A stretch of DNA of 14,680 nucleotides from Steroidobacteraceae bacterium (GTDB taxonomy: Bacteria > Pseudomonadota > Gammaproteobacteria > Steroidobacterales > Steroidobacteraceae), in contig JAICKZ010000038.1 in assembly GCA_025927665.1 (NCBI GenBank), positions 1 to 14,680 on the forward strand. Reading direction: 5' to 3'. Positions 8,501 to 13,525 of the stretch are shown here, one piece after another; the stretch's first letter is position 1, and the number at the start of each line of letters is the position of its first letter. A program made the position numbers and the translations under genes. The notes below the pieces were generated by a model. That model made no database searches. It was not told where the DNA came from and was given only the letters and a program-made list of their open reading frames with translations.

Positions 8501-9895
8501 TGGACCGCAACGTTCACACCCACTGCAGGTGTTACCGATACTACCAACGTCATTACCTTTGATAGTACCGGCGTTATCGATGGCGGTGGCAATGCTGGTG
8601 CGGGCGTAATCAGTTCCAACAACTATGCGATCGATACTGCTCGCCCCACTGCAACGATTGCGGTTGCCGATACTGCTCTTGCAACCGGTGAGACCTCATT
8701 AGTCACCATCACTTTCGGTGAAACAGTGACAGGTCTTTCAAATACAAATTTGACGATTGCTAATGGCACGTTGACTGCGGTCAACTCATCAGATGGCGGC
8801 ATTACTTGGACTGCGACTTTTACACCTGCCGCAAACGTTACTGACCTCACCAATGTTATCGTGCTAAATAACACGGGTATTGTGGATGTTGCTGGTAATG
8901 TCGGCGTTGGCACCACAAGTTCCAACAATTATGTAGTCGATACCATCGCACCAACAGTAAGTGGGTTGGTGCGCACCAACACATCTCCGACCAACTCGAC
9001 CAGCGTAAGTTATACCTTGACCTTTAGTGAAGACGTTGTCGGAGTTGGCGTCAATGACTTTACGCTGATCACAACTGATCATTCCAGCGCCACCGTTTCC
9101 AGCGTCACCGCAATAGATGCTCATACCTATACCGTCGCGCTTGCCAACGTGAAAGGCGGTGGTACGTTGCGTCTTGATCTTAACAACACGGGCACGGGTA
9201 TCACCGATGTTGTTGGTAATGCACTAACGGCAGGAATAGTTGGCGATACTTATACGGTTGCCGCAGTCAGTCCCGATATTCTCAACGTGGGTAAAGAAAT
9301 TATACCAGCGCCAGTAACGCCAACTATCCACACCATATCACCATTACCCATTACATCACTATCAGTGCTTGATACCACAAGTGCAATAACTGGCGCGTCG
9401 GCATTTCAAGTCATCGAAACTCATGCATTGCCTGTTATCTACAATATCAATATAGATGCAGTTGGTTATTTTGATGTTGCACTACCATTGCAAATCAATG
9501 CAGTTTTTTCAGACTGGAGTGTAATTGAAGTTCGCAGCAGAAACGGCACACCGCTGCCCACTTGGTTACATTACGATTTGATCACTAATACGCTGCAAGG
9601 TTTACCACCTACAAATTTCAATGGTGCGCTAGACATTGAAGTCGTGACTACCGATGCACAGGGACATCGTGCCGTGAGTTCAATGCAATTACATTTTGGC
9701 GATGCACGGCATAATGATGTGCATATCGACAAATCAGCAAAGCCGCAGCGAGTGACAGAAAAGCAGTTAACCACTGCGAAGCCGAGTCTTGATGCGCAAT
9801 TCAAACGTCATGCACGCAATGCTGCATTGTTGGCGCAATCGCGCACTGAAAATTCGCAACAGGCATTGACCAGATCAATCGCATCTTTTCTATAA
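2501..9895 (+). CDS. Giant DUF4347 / bacterial Ig-repeat secreted or surface protein, LEPR-XLL-like N-terminus
   Basis: 2464 residues, probably a secreted adhesin or surface protein. Order of parts: (1) residues 1-50, basic and without a Sec signal peptide, containing QLEQRIMFDGALAATA (29-44), which resembles the LEPR-XLL N-terminal motif of very large exported proteins; (2) DUF4347, about 94-246, with SHG at H150 and YGCDVG at C193; (3) about 260-610, a beta-helix-like segment interrupted by glycine-rich blocks; (4) Ig-like repeats in five types from 629 to about 2254; (5) a putative-Ig/cadherin-like domain, about 2325-2400, with LPTWLHYD and LQGLPPTNFNGAL; (6) a basic 63-residue C-terminus. 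C193 is the only cysteine in the protein. I see no RTX nonapeptides, no LPxTG and no autotransporter barrel, so type I RTX and type V routes are unlikely. Start ATG 2501 has AGAGG at 2486-2490, ten bases upstream. The four export-type genes follow immediately and are probably its secretion apparatus. Domain names are from recognition, not a search. Confidence 0.9.
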   Translation: MKWFKHQRLNTAAMSPIKTTFPKTTLMMQLEQRIMFDGALAATAIDASHSNGAHALTITDKSSATQSPAHIGIASLQTIDKDVPIIAQTTSSVTEVLIVDSRIPDYQQVVNAAKAGVKVIVLNLDQDGVIQIADAVKGMSNLDSISIVSHGDKGVLLLGDTPLFAGNINSHAGELKAIGNALSTNGDILLYGCDVGAGTEGQAFINALAAATGADVAASTDNTGGATEGGNWNLEIATGKIDYPAAINAAQLTSYDHLLITTSVSSVSALQSAINIGNSDNVDDVITVTGNITFASASDAIIINVTDGHTMSIVGGGFTLSGNNLARVLDVATSGAGSAVSISNLIISNGFLTGAGGNRTAGVGGAGVDSLGADIRNTGVLTISGSTITGGKAAGGGGAGGDTFNGSAAGAGGGGGGFGTTFGGYGGTNFVGGTQAGPSAGTGGIGAGYIKSPTQHLGGYGGTTTGGQGSNYGAGYTLGGNGGTANNGSIGIGGGGGGGGYDAAGGRGGNAVGGIYNTGTMIITGSTITNNIGAGGGGGGGGSNSLYGAAGDGGAGGSGTGALWNAGGTVHMDAGTYATMSTANAGGAGAGGIATRSGSVNGAVGTATSKIFTSSGTTDTNYMPDTTPPTVSSVNSSTTNGTYKVGDLISLQVNFSEAVIVTGTPQLTLETGTTDRIVNYATGSGTSALTFTYTVQAGDTSADLDYQSTNALALNGGTIKDAAGNNSILTLASPGAANSLGSNKNIVIDGIAPTVSSVNSSTANGTYKAGDFISVQVNFSETVTVTGTPQLTLETGTTDRVINYVSGSGTSALTFTYTVQAGDTSADLDYQSTAALALNGGTIKDAAGNNGTLTLASPGTVNSLGSNKNIVIDTTAPTTTVATVAFSADTGTSSTDFITNTAAQTISGTLSANIVSGEIVEVSLDNGATWTTATSSVGSNTWSLSGQMLTASNTLKVRVSDAVGNGGTALSQAYVLDTTAPTTTIATAALSADTGTSSTDFVTKTAAQTISGTLSANMVPSEFVEVSLDNGSTWTTVTTSVGANTWSLSGQTLTASDTLKVRVSDTAGNSGTAFSQAYVFDNTAPGAPSTPDMSSGTDAGTSSTDNITNNTTPIFTGVTEANNTVTLYDTDGTTVLGTATADGSGNWSITSSVLSAGSHTLTAKSTDVAGNTSSASSGLSITIDTTAPTVTSVNSSTANGTYRIGDTVSIQVNLNEAVTVTGTPQLTLETGTTDRVVNYTSGSGTSALTFTYTVQAGDTSPDLDYQSTSALTLNGGTIKDIAGNNGTLTLASPGATNSLGNNKALVIDGLAPSVTSVSAITSDGTYKIGDTIALVVNFSETVFLSTGTLQLTLETGTTDETISYVSGSGSSSLVFNYTVQAGDSSADLDYVSTTSLVANGDTIQNGSFQNAILTLPTPGTAGSLGANAALVVDGVLPTASIVVADTALAAGQTSLVTVTFSEAITGFTAADLTVADGSVSGLNSADGGITWTATFTPTTSITDTTNLITLDNTGVQDLAGNAGTGTTDSNNYAIDTLRPTATIVVADTALAIGETSLVTFTFSEAVTGFTAADLTVANGSVSGLNSSDGGITWTATFTPSASVTDATNLITLDNTGVQDAAGNAGSGTTDSNNYAIDTMRPTATIVVADTALAIGETSLVTFNFSEAVTGFTTADLTVDNGSVSGLSSSDGGITWTATLTPTTSVTDTTNLITLDNTGVQDLAGNAGIGTTNSNNYAIDTARPTATIVVADTALAVGETSLVTVTFSEAVTGVTNADFAIANGTLSAVSSSDGGITWTATLTPTASITDPTNLITLDNTGVQDLAGNAGVGTTDSNNYAIDSLRPTATIALSDSSLGIGETSLVTITFTEAVTGFNNADLTVANGALSAVSSSDGGVTWTATFTPAAGVTDATNLITLNNTGVQDIAGNTGTGTTDSNNYAVDTVRPTATIVVADTALAAGETSLVTITMSEAVANFDNNDLSVANGTLSTAVTTDGGITWTATFTPTAGVTDTTNVITFDSTGVIDGGGNAGAGVISSNNYAIDTARPTATIAVADTALATGETSLVTITFGETVTGLSNTNLTIANGTLTAVNSSDGGITWTATFTPAANVTDLTNVIVLNNTGIVDVAGNVGVGTTSSNNYVVDTIAPTVSGLVRTNTSPTNSTSVSYTLTFSEDVVGVGVNDFTLITTDHSSATVSSVTAIDAHTYTVALANVKGGGTLRLDLNNTGTGITDVVGNALTAGIVGDTYTVAAVSPDILNVGKEIIPAPVTPTIHTISPLPITSLSVLDTTSAITGASAFQVIETHALPVIYNINIDAVGYFDVALPLQINAVFSDWSVIEVRSRNGTPLPTWLHYDLITNTLQGLPPTNFNGALDIEVVTTDAQGHRAVSSMQLHFGDARHNDVHIDKSAKPQRVTEKQLTTAKPSLDAQFKRHARNAALLAQSRTENSQQALTRSIASFL
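3275..4330 (+). repeat. Beta-helix-like segment with glycine-rich insertions (within giant gene)
   Basis: Codes for residues about 259-610. Three similar strand units are visible: IRNTGVLTISGSTITGG (from 375), IYNTGTMIITGSTITNN (from 515) and LWNAGGTVHMDAGTYAT (from 563). Each is followed by a long run rich in GGxGG or poly-Gly, up to eight glycines in a row. This is the look of right-handed parallel beta-helix surface proteins with glycine-rich loops. At DNA level the Gly runs are GGT/GGC triplet tracts, for example around 3976-4000 and 4099-4125. Copy-number slippage there would change length but not frame. Confidence 0.7.
4385..5128 (+). repeat. Ig-like repeat type A, copies A1 and A2 (372 bp each)
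   Basis: Two tandem units of exactly 372 bases (124 codons), starting at 4385 and 4757 and coding from residues 629 and 753. Shared landmarks are PTVSSVNSST, GTPQLTLETGTTDR, FTYTVQAGDTSADLDYQST and LNGGTIKDAAGNN. They are close at DNA level too: 4556-4593 and 4928-4965 are identical over 38 bases. They are bacterial Ig-like domains of the kind common in large proteobacterial adhesins. Confidence 0.85.
5129..5752 (+). repeat. Ig-like repeat type B, copies B1 and B2 (312 bp each)
   Basis: Two tandem units of 312 bases (104 codons), starting at 5129 and 5441 and coding from residues 877 and 981. Shared landmarks are SADTGTSSTDF, AAQTISGTLSAN, VEVSLDNG, TWSLSGQ and LKVRVSD. They are bacterial Ig-like folds distinct from type A. 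Confidence 0.83.
5753..6061 (+). repeat. Ig-like domain type C, single copy
   Basis: One 309-base unit (103 codons, from residue 1085) with NNTTPIFTGVTEANNTVTLY, DGSGNWSIT and STDVAGNTS. This is the pattern of bacterial Ig-like domains found between other Ig repeats in giant exported proteins. It separates the first type A pair from the second. Confidence 0.8.
6062..6808 (+). repeat. Ig-like repeat type A, copies A3 and A4 (372 and 375 bp)
   Basis: Units start at 6062 and 6434 and code from residues 1188 and 1312. A3 keeps GTPQLTLETGTTDR and FTYTVQAGDTS; A4 is more divergent (GTLQLTLETGTTDETISYVS, FNYTVQAGDSSADLDYVST) and carries one extra codon. They differ more at DNA level from A1/A2 than A1 and A2 do from each other. 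Confidence 0.83.
6806..8947 (+). repeat. Ig-like repeat type D: seven tandem units of exactly 306 bp
   Basis: Units start at 6806, 7112, 7418, 7724, 8030, 8336 and 8642; every spacing is exactly 306 bases (102 codons, from residue 1436). The consensus reads RPTATIVVADTALA-GETSLVT, SEAVTGF--ADLTVANG, SSDGGITWTATFTP, then NLITLDNTGVQD-AGNAG-GTT and SNNYAIDT. This matches a well-known bacterial Ig-like domain type. Units 6 and 7 are the most divergent. The protein core is conserved, but codons for the same residues differ between units, so the array is old or selected against identical DNA. Confidence 0.9.
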
Positions 9896-9930
9896 GATTA
9901 TGATTCGTTAAAAATATGTCGAGAACATGA

Positions 9931-9936
9931 AGGGGG
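9931..9936 (+). promoter_or_regulatory. Ribosome binding site of the TolC-family gene
   Basis: AGGGGG ends 6 bases before the GTG at 9943 and favours that start over the ATG at 9973. The ATG has only a GGGG run (9958-9961) 11 bases upstream. Confidence 0.65.
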
Positions 9937-9942
9937 ATTATC

Positions 9943-11436
9943 GTGACAAGCAATAACGGGGTAACAATCAATATGCATCTTTCCAAGCTCTCGATATTGG
10001 TGGCCGCAATGACGCTTGCGGGCTGCGCAGTGCATCCAACTGCATTATCGTTATCAGATCGTAAAGCAACATTGGTGGGCGATAGACAGGCAATGTTCGC
10101 TAACCAACAAGCGGTGCAGGGGCCTATTACATTGGAAGAGGTCATGGCACGCGCATTGAAATATAATCTCGATAGTCGTGTGAAGTTAATGGAAGAAGCC
10201 GTGGCACGACGTCAGCTGGATTTGTCCAACTTTGATTTACTGCCCAAGCTTGCGGCAGATGCCGGTTACTCACGACGCGATAATGTTTTGGGCTCATCAT
10301 CACGCAGTGTGTTGACGGGTCAACAATCGCTGGAGCCATCGACTTCCACAGATCGCAATCTTAGAAATGCAGATTTGGGCCTGTCCTGGAACATTTTGGA
10401 TTTTGGTGTCAGTTACTTTGGCGCCAAGCAAGAGGCGGATCGTGTACTGGGATTGCAGGAACGTCGTCGCAAGGTTGTACAAATGCTGATGCAACAATCA
10501 CGTGAAGCATTCTGGCAAGCTGCAGGTGCACAACGTTTGCAAGAGAGGATCGAACCTTTGCTGTCACAAGCGCGACAAGCATTGGATGATTCGCGAAAGA
10601 TTGAAAACGAAAATTTAAAAGCACCTTTGGAAGCGCTGGCTTATCAACGCGAATTGCTTGAGTTGATACTGCAGTTTGAAAATCTCCGTGATCAACTTTC
10701 ACAAGCCAAACCTAAACTTGCCGCTTTAATGAATTTGGAGCCCGGCAAGCCTTTTGAACTTGCGGTGCCAGAAATGTCGGCAGATCTTCCTATTAAGATT
10801 GCACCAGAACAAATGGAAGAATGGGCGCTATTGAATCGTCCCGAATTAATTGAAGCAAGATATAACGAACGTATCGGTGTGACAGAAATACATCGTGCGA
10901 TGGCTAAGTTATTTCCTGGGGTTGAGTTATCTCTAGGCAATCATTACGACAGTAACAGTTTTTTAGTGAACAATTCCTGGAACGATGCTGGTGTACGAGT
11001 GAGTTGGAACTTACTTAATTTAGTCAATGCTGGAAATATTCATGGTGCGGCTAAAGCACAATTTGAAGTTGCACGTGAACAACGTTTGGCGGCGAATATG
11101 GCAGTACTGACACAAGTGCACGTAGCGTGGATTGATCTTAATAGTCGTAAGCAACAGTTTCAGTTGGTAAGTGAACTTAGTAGCGTCGAACAACGCATGC
11201 TTGAACACACACGTAATGCTGCCGCTGCTAATGCGCAAAGTAAGCTTGTGGAAATACGAGTTGCAACCAGCGCGTTGATGTCAGAGCTGCGTTTGTATCA
11301 AAGTTACAGCGCTTATGAAGGTGCTTATGGGCAAATGCTTACTACGTTGGGTATTGATCCCGTACCGAATACACAGGCTGACGATAGTTTGAATAAGTTG
11401 GTTGAAGCTATTCGCACACAATCCATGCATCCATGA
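9943..11436 (+). CDS. TolC-family outer membrane efflux/secretion lipoprotein
   Basis: A 497-residue outer-membrane factor that would form the trimeric exit channel of a tripartite exporter. The N-terminus has a lipoprotein signal with lipobox LAGC (C28 from the GTG start), followed by Ala, so outer-membrane sorting is expected. The two half-repeats of the OEP family are visible: ITLEEVMARALKYN with QLDLSNFDLLPKLAADAGYS and LSWNILDFGVSYFGAKQEAD in the first half; RPELIEARYNERIG, LFPGVELSLG and VSWNLLNLVNAG in the second. Long helical stretches lie between. Length is typical. The start may be GTG 9943 (strong AGGGGG) or ATG 9973, which gives a more compact signal peptide (MHLSKLSILVAAMTLAGC); both keep the lipobox. 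It lies 47 bases after the giant protein with no terminator and overlaps the next gene by ATGA (11433-11436), so translation is probably coupled. Confidence 0.92.
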   Translation: MTSNNGVTINMHLSKLSILVAAMTLAGCAVHPTALSLSDRKATLVGDRQAMFANQQAVQGPITLEEVMARALKYNLDSRVKLMEEAVARRQLDLSNFDLLPKLAADAGYSRRDNVLGSSSRSVLTGQQSLEPSTSTDRNLRNADLGLSWNILDFGVSYFGAKQEADRVLGLQERRRKVVQMLMQQSREAFWQAAGAQRLQERIEPLLSQARQALDDSRKIENENLKAPLEALAYQRELLELILQFENLRDQLSQAKPKLAALMNLEPGKPFELAVPEMSADLPIKIAPEQMEEWALLNRPELIEARYNERIGVTEIHRAMAKLFPGVELSLGNHYDSNSFLVNNSWNDAGVRVSWNLLNLVNAGNIHGAAKAQFEVAREQRLAANMAVLTQVHVAWIDLNSRKQQFQLVSELSSVEQRMLEHTRNAAAANAQSKLVEIRVATSALMSELRLYQSYSAYEGAYGQMLTTLGIDPVPNTQADDSLNKLVEAIRTQSMHP

Positions 11437-12182
11437 GATTTATAAAATTTGGTTTTATTGCACTGGTTATTGGATGGTTGACGAGTATTCGCTGTATTGC
11501 AAGCTCAGCCATGGACGATAGTGGTCGCATTCGTGCACAACTGGTTTCACAACACGATGTGATCATCTCCACGCAGATCGAAGGCAAAATTGCGCAGTTG
11601 CCTTTCAAGGATGGTGATGCGTTTAAACGTGGTGATTTGCTGGTTGAATTTGATTGCGAGCTGTATGCGGCGCAGCTAAAAAAAGCAGAAGCAAATGCCT
11701 CTGCTGCGAATAAAGCCTACGAAGTCAATAAACAATTAAGTATCTTACATTCAGTCGGCGAGCTGGATGTGGAACAAGCCAATGCCAAGGCCAAAGAAGC
11801 CGATGCTGAATCGTCTTACATGCATGCAATGGTAGATCGTTGTCGAATCATTGCGCCATTTGCCGGCAGAGTGATCAAACGCATTGCCGCACAATACGAG
11901 TATGTTTCGACTGGAAAACCCTTGTTGCAAATTGTTGATGATAAAAATCTGGAATTAAAATTGATCGTGCCTTCAGGATGGTTGGCATGGTTGCATGCCG
12001 GTACCGCATTGCAAGTTCACATGGATGATTTAAACGCCGACTATGCCGCCGCTGTCGTTCGCCTGGGTGCGCGTATTGATCCGGTAAGTCAAACATTGGA
12101 AGTGACTGCGCAAATCAAGGGCAACCATCCTGAATTACTTCCTGGCATGAGTGGGTGGGTACGTTTTCCGCAACGACCATGA
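11433..12182 (+). CDS. HlyD/RND-type periplasmic adaptor protein, small secreted form
   Basis: 249 residues with an N-terminal Sec signal peptide (MRFIK, then a hydrophobic stretch, probable cut after residue 26). Two lipoyl-type halves form a barrel-sandwich: STQIEGKIAQLPFKDGDAFK with GDLLVEFD (about 46-74), and IIAPFAGRVIKRIA with TGKPLLQIVDD (about 142-172). Between them is an Ala/Lys/Glu-rich helical hairpin (about 76-137). A beta-barrel segment ends in LLPGMSGWVRFP. It is shorter than full HlyD or RND adaptors and has no membrane helix beyond the signal. C21 is not in a lipobox. Adaptors of this family bridge an inner-membrane unit to a TolC-type channel. It overlaps the TolC gene at its start and the next gene at its end by ATGA, so the three are translated as a coupled set. 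Confidence 0.9.
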   Translation: MRFIKFGFIALVIGWLTSIRCIASSAMDDSGRIRAQLVSQHDVIISTQIEGKIAQLPFKDGDAFKRGDLLVEFDCELYAAQLKKAEANASAANKAYEVNKQLSILHSVGELDVEQANAKAKEADAESSYMHAMVDRCRIIAPFAGRVIKRIAAQYEYVSTGKPLLQIVDDKNLELKLIVPSGWLAWLHAGTALQVHMDDLNADYAAAVVRLGARIDPVSQTLEVTAQIKGNHPELLPGMSGWVRFPQRP

Positions 12183-13522
12183 ATGCACATCTTAAATCCA
12201 ATGAAAATACGCAAGATTTGCTGGCGTTGATTTTGCTAAGCAGACGCGTGCGTGAAGCCGCCAGCCTAGAAGAGCTGGGTTTCATTGCAGTGAACGAAAC
12301 GTGTGAACTACTTCGTTATCGGCAAGCAGCCCTATGGTTGACGAACGATTTACGTGGCGTCGTCAGTGTTTCCGGTATCGCTCAACCCGATTCATCCGGA
12401 CCTTATTTACAGTGGTTAACTCGCGTATTTAAAACACAAAGCAACTTGACTGAACTCAAGCAACTTAGTGCGCATGATCTGTCGCCCATATTAAATGACG
12501 AATGGATGCACTGGTTGCCGCGACATGCATTACTGGTGCCGCTCATTAACAAAAACATTGGCTTGCTTGGCGTGTTGTTATTGGCACGCGAAAATGAATG
12601 GCAAGAAGATGAGATGGTATTGGCGTTGGAAGTGGGACGCATTTATGCACACGCTTTATTTGCACTGCGTCCTCATCAAACACTTTCCGTGAAGCTCAGC
12701 AAATTTGTATACTCACGTAAATGGATGTTGCGCGCAGCGCTGATTATTTTTGCTGCAATGTGGATACCTGTGCGATTAAGTACTTTGATGCAAGCAGAAG
12801 TGACACCTATTGACCCATTTGTAGTACGTGCTCCGTTGGAAGGAGTCGTCGATCGCTTTCAAGTGCGTCCGAATGAAACAGTCAGTGAAGGCGCTCCACT
12901 TTTTAATCTTGATACCACGGCATTGCAAAGTCGAAATGCCACTGCGCGTGAAGAATACGAAACCGCCAGTGAAGAATATCGCCAAAGTGCACAACTTGCA
13001 GTGACCGACGACAAAGCAAAATTGGACATGGCTTTACACAAAGGAGTGCTCGATCAAAAGCAAGTTGATCTTGCGTATACTGCAAACCAATTAGAGCGTG
13101 TGCAAGTTAAGGCAGCTCGTTCTGGCGTGGCAGTATTTTCTGATGTTCATGACTGGATAGGTCGTGCGGTAACGACAGGTGAAAAAGTATTAATGCTCGC
13201 CGACCCAAATAAGGTGGAGTTGACTGCGCGTATGGCAGTGGGTGATCAAATCATTGTCGAGCCAGGTGCTGAAATCATATTTCATCCGCAAGCCGCACCA
13301 TTCACCTCGTTTGCAGCAATTGTTGACAGCGTTGCCTATCGAGCTGAACCAAATGAAGAGAATGTATTGGCGTATCGTATTCGTGCGCACTTTGGGCAAG
13401 TTGATTCGTTACCAAGGTTGGGGCTGATGGGAACCGCACGTGTTTATGCAGGGCGAGTACCGTTAATTTATTTGATTCTACGTCGGCCATTAGCAGTCAT
13501 TAGACAGTGGCTCGGTTGGTAA
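12179..13522 (+). CDS. GAF domain-HlyD fusion: membrane-anchored adaptor with cytoplasmic sensor-like domain
   Basis: 447 residues. Residues about 18-165 look like a GAF domain (LSRRVREAASLEELGFIAVN, RQAALWLTND, HALLVPLINKNIGLLGVLLL), followed by one membrane helix (about 183-199, MLRAALIIFAAMWIPV). Then comes a HlyD-like periplasmic part: VRAPLEGVVDRFQVRPNETV and GAPLFNLD (217-245), a helical hairpin (about 250-305), and SGVAVFSDVHDWIGRAVTTG with EKVLMLADPNKVEL. The C-terminus has a hydrophobic stretch (PLIYLILRRPLAVIRQWLGW). GAF domains bind small ligands or partners; the ligand is unknown. I chose ATG 12179 because it forms an ATGA overlap with the previous stop; an in-frame GTG at 12155 would add eight residues and overlap more. 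The topology puts GAF in the cytoplasm and the lipoyl parts in the periplasm, so it may sense a cytoplasmic signal and gate export. Confidence 0.87.
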   Translation: MNAHLKSNENTQDLLALILLSRRVREAASLEELGFIAVNETCELLRYRQAALWLTNDLRGVVSVSGIAQPDSSGPYLQWLTRVFKTQSNLTELKQLSAHDLSPILNDEWMHWLPRHALLVPLINKNIGLLGVLLLARENEWQEDEMVLALEVGRIYAHALFALRPHQTLSVKLSKFVYSRKWMLRAALIIFAAMWIPVRLSTLMQAEVTPIDPFVVRAPLEGVVDRFQVRPNETVSEGAPLFNLDTTALQSRNATAREEYETASEEYRQSAQLAVTDDKAKLDMALHKGVLDQKQVDLAYTANQLERVQVKAARSGVAVFSDVHDWIGRAVTTGEKVLMLADPNKVELTARMAVGDQIIVEPGAEIIFHPQAAPFTSFAAIVDSVAYRAEPNEENVLAYRIRAHFGQVDSLPRLGLMGTARVYAGRVPLIYLILRRPLAVIRQWLGW

Positions 13523-13525
13523 GCA

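Noticed and set aside
4990..8928. Series of long antisense frames (97-241 codons) opposite the Ig repeats
   Set aside because: They recur with the 306- and 312-bp repeat period and are the antisense shadow of Thr/Ala/Gly-rich coding; they have no independent start sites or motifs.
6806..8947. Tandem repeats considered as a CRISPR-like or non-coding array
   Set aside because: The period is 306 bp, the units are in frame and encode Ig-like domains, and there are no short direct repeats with unique spacers.
2501..9895. RTX-type I secretion substrate or autotransporter
   Set aside because: No GGxGxDxUx nonapeptide series, no C-terminal beta-barrel and no Sec signal were seen; the glycine-rich part is N-terminal and lacks the regular aspartates.
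9896..9942. Possible terminator between the giant gene and the TolC-like gene
   Set aside because: Only a 4-bp ATGT/ACAT stem is present and no T-run follows, so it cannot be called an intrinsic terminator.
12155..12178. GTG at 12155 as the start of the GAF-HlyD gene
   Set aside because: The ATG at 12179 forms an exact ATGA overlap with the upstream stop, matching the previous gene junction; the extra eight residues add no recognisable feature.
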